Shown: piece by piece, positions 1 to 6,247 of the stretch
Layout: the number at the start of each line of letters is the position of its first letter
How positions within the stretch are numbered: position 1 is the first letter of the stretch
Origin: Chitinophaga pinensis
GTDB taxonomy: Bacteria; Bacteroidota; Bacteroidia; B-17B0; Aurantibacillaceae
DNA: 64,000 bases
Assembly (NCBI GenBank): GCA_945887955.1
Contig: CAMCZO010000001.1
Coordinates: 1-64,000 of the forward strand
Direction of reading: 5' to 3'
Position numbers and translations under genes: made by a program
Notes under the pieces: model-generated
What the model was told of the DNA's origin: nothing
The model's input: only the letters and a program-made list of their open reading frames with translations
Database searches by the model: none

Positions 1-2
1 AA

Positions 3-533
3 ACAGGCGGTACTAGTCGTAAAGAAACCATTGCAGAAGCAGCGGAAAGACTCAAACGATCAAGAAAAGCAGAGAAAGAGAGAGAGTTATTTCTTAAAAG
101 TCAGGAAGCTGTTACAGAAGCAAATAGAGAACTTAGAATTATAATCGAAAAATTAAAAGTGCTTAAGCCTATTATTGAAGACACTGAAACATGTCTTGAT
201 TTAGTAACTTCAGAACGAACAAACCTTCCAATGTATGAATTTGGATTTAACGGATATTATCTATGCTTTAATAGCAGTTATCCAATTCAACACGATATTG
301 CCAACGGTACCTTAAAAGTAAGAATTTATGAAAAGAAAGGCCACGACAAAACAGAATATAAAGAATACATACATAAACAATCGATATTAAGTTTTGACAG
401 AGATTTGATTGGAAATAATGGTTGGTCTGAACACAATACAGGCAATGATTTTTTAACAACAGACGAACTAATTGACAAATGGGTAAAACAGTTTATTAAT
501 GACCTTGGAAAAAGAAAGAAAAACCACAGCTAA
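3..533 (+). CDS. Hypothetical coiled-coil protein, 5' end cut by window edge
   Basis: An open frame enters from the left edge, is already open at position 3 and ends at the TAA at 531-533. A GTG at 159 could serve as a start, but the upstream codons read as ordinary protein, so the gene most likely begins outside the window. The first 50 or so visible residues are rich in K, E, R and A and look like a charged helix or coiled coil. The rest is a mixed fold with many aromatic residues (YEFGFNGYYLCF). I recognise no family. The stop codon lies inside the CTAACAG end of the palindromic element that follows, as expected if gene and element form one cassette. All its neighbours to 6235 are on the same strand. 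Confidence 0.6.
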   Translation, partial: TGGTSRKETIAEAAERLKRSRKAEKERELFLKSQEAVTEANRELRIIIEKLKVLKPIIEDTETCLDLVTSERTNLPMYEFGFNGYYLCFNSSYPIQHDIANGTLKVRIYEKKGHDKTEYKEYIHKQSILSFDRDLIGNNGWSEHNTGNDFLTTDELIDKWVKQFINDLGKRKKNHS

Positions 534-609
534 CAGCGTGCAAGATCCATAGCCCTGACGCAGGTGCAACAAAGAATTACGATTGCCTGTACACAAACCG
601 TTATAGGCC
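529..609 (+). repeat. Palindromic cassette-boundary-like element A
   Basis: This non-coding stretch is GC-richer than its surroundings. It opens with GCTAACAGCGTG and closes with ACCGTTATAGGC, giving inverted CTAAC/GTTA ends. Inside, GCAGGTGCAA and TTGCCTGTAC are imperfectly complementary and can form a stem. It sits directly on the stop codon of the preceding gene. The layout resembles a recombination site of the attC kind, but the ends do not match the strict integron core consensus, so the family is inferred. Confidence 0.4.
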
Positions 610-668
610 ATTTTAACAGACGATATAATAATGAAAATTAAGCATTTTAATAGGAGCATTTTTTATTT

Positions 669-1958
669 ATGAAAGACAATCACGAACAATTAAAAAAACT
701 CGTTTATAAAGGTGCTAGAGATAAAAAACTTGTCATCACGGATATTGTTTTAGATAGGATTAGTTACGAACTTTCCATTATTGAGAAACAAGGTTTTACT
801 GACTATTTCATACTTTATTCGAGAATAATTGAAATATGCAATAAACTCAACTTAATTCGCTCTTTTGGAAGAGGTTGTTCTGCAAACTCAATTATCAATT
901 ATTGTTTGGACGTTACCAAAATCAACCCCATTGATGAAAATCTGATATTTGAAAGATTTATTTCCCCACAACAAAAACAGTTACCTGATATTGATATTGA
1001 TATTCCAAATGGCCAGCAAAAAAATGTAATTGAAAAACTAAAACAAAAATATCCCCAATACAACACTTATTTTATAGCTTTTTCACCACCAAGTGAGACG
1101 GATTACGAAGATATTGTTTACAATAATATCATTTATAAAAAGCATCATTGTGGCATTATCATAACTCCACAAAAACTAACTAGCTCAACATTTTTATACA
1201 AAGAACAAGAATTTTATCTTGCTCTTGATAGTGCAAATGATCAATTTTATTACGATAAAATCGATATTATTGAACTTGAATACCTTAACAGATTGCAAAC
1301 AATAGTAAATGAAATTGGAGAGGAATATCACCCATATAGATTGCCATTAAATGATAAACAGGTATTTAAATTTATTACCTCGGGGGATATAGAAAATATT
1401 TTTCAATTTAATAGTTCATCGCTAAAACCGATTTTTTCTCAATTTAAACCCGATTCAATCCGTGACTTATCAATCATTAATGCAATGTTTCGTCCGGGTT
1501 TTTTAAATTATTTTCCAATAATCATACAAAAAAAACATACTATTGAAAAACGTTTTTGTTGGAGTGATATTCGAGTTTCGGAAATTTTAAAAGAAACCTA
1601 TGGTATGTTGATTTATCATGAAACATTTCTTCAATTATTAAAAGAAATTTCGGGATTAAGTTTTGCCGAGGCAGAAATATGGAGAAGAAAAATTACGCGC
1701 GATAAAAGCAACACAGTAATAGATTTTTGCTCAGTTTTTGCCAATGGTTGCAAAAAACATAGCTCACTTAACGAAGTTGAAATAGAATCTCTTACAAACT
1801 TAATTACAGAAATGATATGTTTTACTTTTCAAAAAGCACACACATTAAGTTATTCGATTATTGGCTATTGGGGAGCATACTACAAATTTTATTTTAGAAC
1901 ACATTTTGATAAAGCATTTAGTAATACCCACAAATTTCAACGGTTTGAATTATATTAA
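669..1958 (+). CDS. Compact orphan C-family (DnaE-like) DNA polymerase catalytic core
   Basis: The 429-residue protein aligns by eye with the catalytic core of bacterial Pol III alpha, starting just after where the PHP domain would end. Visible landmarks are GFTDYF, then FGRGCSANS (normally GRGSAAGS), ERFISP, the catalytic PDIDID with two Asp near residues 106-110, and KIDIIELEYL carrying the expected third catalytic Asp. Next come FQFNSSSLK, LSIINAMFRPGFL, YGMLIYHE and FQKAHTLSYSIIGYW (normally FNKSHAAAYALI.Y). PHP, the clamp-binding region, the OB fold and the tau-binding domain are all missing, so it is about a third of normal DnaE length (1,100-1,200 residues). It could not be the replicative enzyme. 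No imuB, lexA or primase gene is adjacent. The 3' end is uncertain: sensible protein continues past the TAA in nearby frames to about 2030, so the last residues may be frameshifted. Confidence 0.75.
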   Translation: MKDNHEQLKKLVYKGARDKKLVITDIVLDRISYELSIIEKQGFTDYFILYSRIIEICNKLNLIRSFGRGCSANSIINYCLDVTKINPIDENLIFERFISPQQKQLPDIDIDIPNGQQKNVIEKLKQKYPQYNTYFIAFSPPSETDYEDIVYNNIIYKKHHCGIIITPQKLTSSTFLYKEQEFYLALDSANDQFYYDKIDIIELEYLNRLQTIVNEIGEEYHPYRLPLNDKQVFKFITSGDIENIFQFNSSSLKPIFSQFKPDSIRDLSIINAMFRPGFLNYFPIIIQKKHTIEKRFCWSDIRVSEILKETYGMLIYHETFLQLLKEISGLSFAEAEIWRRKITRDKSNTVIDFCSVFANGCKKHSSLNEVEIESLTNLITEMICFTFQKAHTLSYSIIGYWGAYYKFYFRTHFDKAFSNTHKFQRFELY

Positions 1959-2066
1959 GAGCCTAAGATATTTGGTGATAAATTTTCAGGAAGAAGTGTA
2001 TACGAAATAAATAATTTCATCGACTAAATATAAAACGTAAGTAGAAATTTCAAAACAACACTGAAA

Positions 2067-2819
2067 ATGAAAATTTATATTCTCATAATTACAATCGGTC
2101 TTTTAAGTTGTAACAATCAACAGAAACAAATTGATAATTCATTCGTTAATACTATAGATAACAAAATCTCAAAAGTAGATATCTCTAAATATATCACACA
2201 TCTAGACACTATTTTAATTGCAACTGAAATTGGCGATACGCTAAAATATACAAAAACAGAATTCAATAAAATTGTAAATACCCACACCGAATTTTTTGAA
2301 GAATATCCGGTTAATCCAGATCAAACATATTTTAAGGCTAATGACAAAGAAGAATTTAGCTCTGAATTTGGGCAAGATATTTATTTTGCTTTGTATGCTT
2401 ACTTTCTAAAGCAAAAAAACGGAGTTGAAAAACATGTACATCAACGACAAAAACTAATAAATATTTACTCAAATATCAATTCATTGTTTAAACAATTTGA
2501 AAATGCTGGAACATACTTTGAACACCAAAAAATGAGAATTTTAGGCTATGCAGAATATTCAATCTACCTTTTACCAAAAGCAAAAAAAGATATTTCTAAA
2601 ACATACAGTATTAAAAAGCAAAAAGAACATTACATTAAATCATTGCGACAACTTATAGAGGACGAAAATGAAATTGATTTCAAAACTTTAGAAATAGATA
2701 AAATTAAACGCATCCAAAAACTAAATAAAATTGTTGACGAATTGGATAAACTAATAACTGATAATTTTTATCTAAGAAGATCTCAGGAATTTCAATATGG
2801 ACATTATGAATATTATTAA
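2067..2819 (+). CDS. Hypothetical lipoprotein
   Basis: This is a 250-residue protein with a short hydrophobic N-terminus followed by a lipobox (GLLSCNNQQ, Cys near residue 15), so it should be exported and lipidated. The mature part is Lys/Glu-rich with long predicted helices, for example the stretch around residues 185-240 (KQKEHYIKSL to IQKLNKIVDELDKLI). It carries no enzymatic motif I can name. It lies about 100 bp after the polymerase gene with no palindromic element between them, so the two may share a transcript or cassette. A palindromic element follows it. The function is unknown. Confidence 0.6.
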   Translation: MKIYILIITIGLLSCNNQQKQIDNSFVNTIDNKISKVDISKYITHLDTILIATEIGDTLKYTKTEFNKIVNTHTEFFEEYPVNPDQTYFKANDKEEFSSEFGQDIYFALYAYFLKQKNGVEKHVHQRQKLINIYSNINSLFKQFENAGTYFEHQKMRILGYAEYSIYLLPKAKKDISKTYSIKKQKEHYIKSLRQLIEDENEIDFKTLEIDKIKRIQKLNKIVDELDKLITDNFYLRRSQEFQYGHYEYY

Positions 2820-2894
2820 AAGTAATTTTAAAATACAAATAAATAATGTATATTTATATATCTGATATAAATCTTCGCCAATCTATCCAAAATT

Positions 2895-2985
2895 GGGTGC
2901 TTATGCAAAGGTTTGTATCGCATATATACAAGTTATGCGTCATGCTTGGAGACACTGTCACCTTAAAGCTGACAGCAAGAAATTA
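2895..2985 (+). repeat. Palindromic cassette-boundary-like element B
   Basis: This GC-richer non-coding stretch after the lipoprotein gene contains TTGTAT (2913-2918) paired with ATACAA (2926-2931), then AAGTTATGCGTCATGC. A second perfect 6-bp inverted repeat follows, CTGTCA (2955-2960) and TGACAG (2970-2975). The AGTTATGC part resembles the closing end of elements A and C (GTTATAGGC, GTTAGC). The similarity to the other elements is weak, and the grouping is an inference from position and base composition. The rest of 2820-3072 holds no gene I can see. Confidence 0.3.
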
Positions 2986-3072
2986 ACGAGATAGAATAAA
3001 CTGGAAGCTGAAAACCAGACAGGGTAAATAAAAAAATAATTTAAATACAAACAATTTAAAACAAAAAACATA

Positions 3073-3348
3073 ATGGTCGATAAAAATCAAGAGAAACAAA
3101 ATTTAGAACGGATTTATGAAAACGGTTCAGCATCTACAGTTTTCCATCGAAACGAAAAATATTGTACGGGCAAGTTTGCAAACATGATTGCATTCATTTC
3201 AATAAACGATGTTATGGATTATAAATATATTATAAGAGCAAGTAATTCAATAGACATTGCACAGTCATACGCTGGAGATAGAATGGAAATAATAAAAGAA
3301 TACTCTTCAATTGAAGAGTTAGTAAATGACGGGTGGAGGTTAGATTAA
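3073..3348 (+). CDS. Small orphan protein, probably frameshifted near its end
   Basis: The uninterrupted frame gives 91 residues ending in NDGWRLD and the TAA at 3346-3348. It has no signal peptide or membrane segment, and I recognise no family. If the T at 3346 is skipped, the frame runs on through NIEIYITKGNKVFVVHHREK to a stop at 3422-3424, giving about 117 residues. That extension reads as ordinary protein, with alternating hydrophobic residues and no low-complexity sequence. At 3422 a second skipped T would again open the frame, up to the palindromic element. The gene is therefore probably longer than its first stop and has either suffered a one-base insertion or is recoded. The apparent 94-residue frame at 3333-3617 runs straight through the repeat and is not a real gene. 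Confidence 0.5.
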   Translation: MVDKNQEKQNLERIYENGSASTVFHRNEKYCTGKFANMIAFISINDVMDYKYIIRASNSIDIAQSYAGDRMEIIKEYSSIEELVNDGWRLD

Positions 3349-3494
3349 TATTGAAATCTATATTACCAAAGGAAACAAAGTTTTTGTTGTTCATCATAGA
3401 GAAAAATCTTTATTGTTACATTAACCAAGGTATCAGACAAAAAAATAATACAGTGGAAGCATTTATAACAAAGGAAGAACAACGAACGCATAAA

Positions 3495-3620
3495 AGCACC
3501 TACAAGAAATTGGCGGTTCAGTGGTTAAATGGAGCTTTGTGCTTCGTATCAAATTCAGTGATGGCAGACAGTTTTCGTCTCCGAAATCGCCAACTTCTTT
3601 TAGCTGCACAACGTTAGCAG
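3495..3620 (+). repeat. Palindromic cassette-boundary-like element C (best example)
   Basis: This is a 126-bp imperfect palindrome. The arm at 3496-3515 pairs with the arm at 3588-3607 at 17 of 20 positions; the core AAGAAATTGGCG meets CGCCAACTTCTT. It closes with CGTTAGCAG at 3612-3620, the inverted copy of the CTGCTAAC that opens element D. The left 48 nt (3495-3542) match element D at 43 positions. It lies between two same-strand genes, about 25 bp before the next start. An RNA or single-strand DNA hairpin would form readily. Confidence 0.6.
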
Positions 3621-3644
3621 TAATAATAATAAAAAAAACGACCT

Positions 3645-4706
3645 ATGACAATAAACAGACAAGGCATCATTGCTATCGTTTTCTCAACTTTGCTTTTTAG
3701 TTGTAGAGAAAAATCAGGCTCATCGACAACTTTTAGCGATGACAAACTCTTGGATAATTATTCGCTTAAAATCCCATCCGTTCTTCATAAAGACAGCGAA
3801 GGAAAATGGGCGACATCAGAAAGCAATAGTAATTTATTGTTGTTGGAAATGGGTACATCATTAAAGGGCGACAAATCTCTTCAAGAACATTTAGACGCGC
3901 TGGTAAATGAGGACACAAGGGAAGTTTATCAAGGCAAATCATTTGTAAGTAAAGACTCTTTATCGTTTAATGGCTTTACTGGTATTGCCGCATATTATGA
4001 TAAAGACAATAGTAAAGGAGTAATTCCAGTTGTATCATATTATACATTTGCGATATTACAAGACGGCAATGATATTATTAAAATTAGCTCGGTATCACTT
4101 GGAAAAGATTACACCGAGGACATTAAAACGACAATAAAATCCATCAAGACAATAAAAAATGATTCTTTAAAAACATCATCAACCGTAGAATCGAAAAAGG
4201 GGCTTTCAAAAGAAGAATTGAAAAAGTTAAAACAAGACGGCTTTCAAATTTTTGAAAAAGATAATTTTTTAATTGCCTGTAATTGCAAATTGAAACAAAA
4301 CACACTTGCAATAAAAATGGCAAAAGACCAAGGAATAAAATATCCCTTCTCCTCTTATGTTTGCTCTGAAAATGAAAACTCTTATGAAACAGGAGTAATT
4401 TGCAATATTAATGTTACCGATATGACCTCTGATTACAGTAGTATTCCAGAAAGCAAATACAATTATTTTACTAACAATCATTTAAAAAGTTATATCGGCA
4501 ATTTAGAGGCAAATAACATAAGTTATACCGAAGGAGAATTTAATGGAGTAAAGACTGTTGAGTATTCATTTTCTCAAATGGAACTGCCGACAAAAGCAGT
4601 AATTTTTGTAAAAGATAAAAAATCATACTTATTACAAATTGGCACAAGAAAAAATCTTTCAAAAAAATTCAATGATTTAAAGACTTCTTTCAAATTTATT
4701 AATTAA
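3645..4706 (+). CDS. Hypothetical lipoprotein, first gene of a J-domain operon
   Basis: This is a 353-residue protein with a hydrophobic signal and a lipobox (STLLFSC, Cys20), so it should be a periplasm- or surface-facing lipoprotein. The mature part seems to contain two similar halves, each with a beta-rich segment and a phrase of the SYYTFAILQDGNDIIKIS / KAVIFVKDKKSYLLQIGT kind, split by a Lys-rich linker near residues 180-205. A CNCKLK motif lies near residue 213. I recognise no family. The start is 25 bp after element C. The next gene begins only 6 bp after its stop, and the J-domain gene follows directly, so the three are almost certainly one transcript. Confidence 0.6.
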   Translation: MTINRQGIIAIVFSTLLFSCREKSGSSTTFSDDKLLDNYSLKIPSVLHKDSEGKWATSESNSNLLLLEMGTSLKGDKSLQEHLDALVNEDTREVYQGKSFVSKDSLSFNGFTGIAAYYDKDNSKGVIPVVSYYTFAILQDGNDIIKISSVSLGKDYTEDIKTTIKSIKTIKNDSLKTSSTVESKKGLSKEELKKLKQDGFQIFEKDNFLIACNCKLKQNTLAIKMAKDQGIKYPFSSYVCSENENSYETGVICNINVTDMTSDYSSIPESKYNYFTNNHLKSYIGNLEANNISYTEGEFNGVKTVEYSFSQMELPTKAVIFVKDKKSYLLQIGTRKNLSKKFNDLKTSFKFIN

Positions 4707-4712
4707 CAAACT

Positions 4713-4934
4713 ATGGGAAAAACAGGAAAAATAATCACAATTGTAATAATTGCCTTTGTAGGCTTGGTAGCATTAGTCATTATTAAAGAAGCACGAGGTG
4801 GAGGAATGGGATTTTTTTGCTTATTTGGTATTGCAATATACTTAGTGTATCAAAATCTTTTTAAAAAGAAAGAGCCAGAAAATAATAGTAATATAGAAAA
4901 AGTAGAAGACGATGAAATAAAGTTGAAGAAGTAA
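4713..4934 (+). CDS. Small membrane protein in the J-domain operon
   Basis: This is a 73-residue protein. Residues 7-25 form a hydrophobic helix (IITIVIIAFVGLVALVII), then a short Gly-rich loop (EARGGGMGF) leads to a second hydrophobic stretch (FCLFGIAIYLVYQNLF). A charged Lys/Glu tail would face the cytoplasm. The two-helix hairpin resembles the C-terminal membrane part of the next gene product. It starts 6 bp after the lipoprotein stop and its own stop touches the next ATG. No family is recognised; a small partner subunit of the J-domain protein is a guess from context. Confidence 0.55.
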   Translation: MGKTGKIITIVIIAFVGLVALVIIKEARGGGMGFFCLFGIAIYLVYQNLFKKKEPENNSNIEKVEDDEIKLKK

Positions 4935-5474
4935 ATGGACAAGGCAAATTACTATGAAATACTTGGAATAAGTTCTACGGCTACAAAAGAAGAAATTAAA
5001 AAGGCTTATAGGAAATTAGCACTTCAATATCATCCCGACAAAAATAAAAGTCCTGATGCACACGAGCGATTTATAGAAATAAATGAAGCCTATTTGTTAC
5101 TATATGATGATGAAGCGAGGGCAAAATATGACAGAGAATTTAAAACATATCAGAAAAAAGCACCTGCTTACAAATCAGAAAAAAATGAAGAAGCGTTTGA
5201 AGACTTTGATTTAAATGACTGGTCGAAAAAGGCAAAAAAGCAAGCCGAGCAGTATTCTAAAATGTCTTATGAGAGTTTCTATAATTTAGTGAAAGGTGTA
5301 GTAAAAGAGACAGGTTTTCAATTTAGTAACGTGATAGTATATATGATTGCAGGAATATTGGTTTTAAGCGGAATTGGTTGTTTACTTCGTTCAAATTTTG
5401 TACTTGGCATAATACTAATTGGAATGGGTGTTAGCGGACAATTTATAGCAAGTAAGCGGTGGGTCGAACATTGA
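4935..5474 (+). CDS. Membrane-anchored J-domain (DnaJ-like) co-chaperone
   Basis: The 179-residue protein begins with a full J domain (residues 5-68), including YYEILGI, the helix [16 protein letters not shown] with the HPD tripeptide that stimulates DnaK ATPase, and [13 protein letters not shown]. There is no Gly/Phe region and no zinc-finger domain, so it is a type III J protein. The C-terminus (about 130-175) has two hydrophobic helices, [19 protein letters not shown] and [19 protein letters not shown], placing the J domain on the cytoplasmic face of the membrane. It should recruit DnaK to a membrane site, perhaps for its lipoprotein and membrane neighbours, which is inference. The last residues (KRWVEH) are uncertain because the +1 frame reads on to a TAA inside the CTGCTAAC of element D. 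Confidence 0.8.
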   Translation: MDKANYYEILGISSTATKEEIKKAYRKLALQYHPDKNKSPDAHERFIEINEAYLLLYDDEARAKYDREFKTYQKKAPAYKSEKNEEAFEDFDLNDWSKKAKKQAEQYSKMSYESFYNLVKGVVKETGFQFSNVIVYMIAGILVLSGIGCLLRSNFVLGIILIGMGVSGQFIASKRWVEH

Positions 5475-5489
5475 AACAATATATTACTA

Positions 5490-5546
5490 CTGCTAACAGC
5501 ACCTTCAAGAAATTGGCGTTTCAGTGGCTAAATAAAGCTTTGTGCC
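5490..5546 (+). repeat. Half copy of palindromic element (element D)
   Basis: This opens with CTGCTAACAGCACC and then matches element C across AAGAAATTGGCG, TTCAGTGG and AGCTTTGTGC: 43 of 48 positions in the shared part. The right-hand arm seen in C (CGCCAACTTCTT...CGTTAGC) is absent; different sequence follows. It looks like a left half joined to another element, which would fit a recombination junction or a deletion. Confidence 0.5.
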
Positions 5547-5748
5547 ACATAATGTTATCAAATAATTTAGCACATTTGTTTATGCTAATAGGCAGGCAAA
5601 AACCAAATAAGCTAAATTTCCTCACCCACAAAATAAAGTGTGCTTGCAGCACAATTTTGCGAATCACGTTTACGCTCATTCAAAGGATCATTGCCACAGC
5701 GAATGGTATTAATTCTTTATATTTAAAACAATTTAATAACTCAAATTT
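5547..5748 (+). other. Non-coding mosaic with a small hairpin
   Basis: I see no credible gene here. It contains TGTGC (5639-5643) and GCACA (5649-5653) as a perfect short stem, followed by TTTTGCGAATCACG. The base composition is richer in G and C than the flanking genes. It appears to be a second kind of intergenic repeat joined to element D, but no second copy is in this window to prove it. A frame of about 97 codons crossing element D and this stretch is a chance reading. Confidence 0.3.
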
Positions 5749-6177
5749 ATGACAGAAGAAAATTATGGTAAACTTATAATTGATAGTGGCTATCTTGAAT
5801 TATATAATGAACCCTTTCCTAAGATTCATTATGTTTCTGGTATTAGAAAATTTGACGAACAGTTTAATTCTAAAGAATTTTCTGAAACAAATTTTTGCCA
5901 CGGCATTATTTTTTACGAAAACGCAATTGTTTTCTACATTTTCAATAAAGATATAATCGTAAAGGAATCTTATTCCAAATCAGGCTTAACTGAAATAAAA
6001 ATTTCTGATATTAAGCGAGTTAAGATTAGAAATATAAATAGTGTAAATAAATTTTTAAAATCTGGTGCTATTGGCGGTGGAGCTTTAGGTAGTTTAATTA
6101 CTACAACAATTGGTTCGGGAAATGATCACGTTATTGATACAATAGCCCATAAAAAATTAAGCCTGTTAATTCTTTAG
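5749..6177 (+). CDS. Small orphan protein with glycine-zipper segment, frameshifted near the end
   Basis: The uninterrupted frame gives 142 residues, with a beta-rich first part (HGIIFYENAIVFYIFNKDIIVKE) that could be a PH-like or GRAM-like fold and a Gly-rich membrane-like stretch near residues 105-122 (SGAIGGGALGSLITTTIGSG). The frame stops at CTT-TAG-C (6172-6178). Skipping the T at 6175 continues as SYPIADYYIKQLENNDNAI to a TAA at 6233-6235, only 13 bp before the facing purD stop. The added tail fills the otherwise empty gap and reads as a natural C-terminus. I infer a one-base insertion. Programmed +1 slippage is possible, since the layout resembles the CTT-TGA-C of prfB, but the upstream Shine-Dalgarno-like stimulator of prfB is absent. 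Function unknown. Confidence 0.55.
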   Translation: MTEENYGKLIIDSGYLELYNEPFPKIHYVSGIRKFDEQFNSKEFSETNFCHGIIFYENAIVFYIFNKDIIVKESYSKSGLTEIKISDIKRVKIRNINSVNKFLKSGAIGGGALGSLITTTIGSGNDHVIDTIAHKKLSLLIL

Positions 6178-6247
6178 CTATCCAATCGCAGATTATTATA
6201 TTAAACAATTAGAAAACAATGATAACGCAATTTAATTTTAAAATCTA

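Noticed and set aside
529..609. Classical integron attC site
   Set aside because: The ends read GCTAACA and GTTATAG; they do not match RYYYAAC/GTTRRRY strictly, and no intI is present. Kept only as an attC-like element.
3333..3617. A 94-codon forward frame overlapping the end of the orphan gene at 3073
   Set aside because: It runs straight through palindromic element C on both arms and begins inside another gene. Its second half is repeat sequence, so it is a chance frame.
5459..5752. A 97-codon forward frame after the J-domain gene
   Set aside because: It reads through element D and the following hairpin mosaic and ends over the start of the next gene. No protein-like composition.
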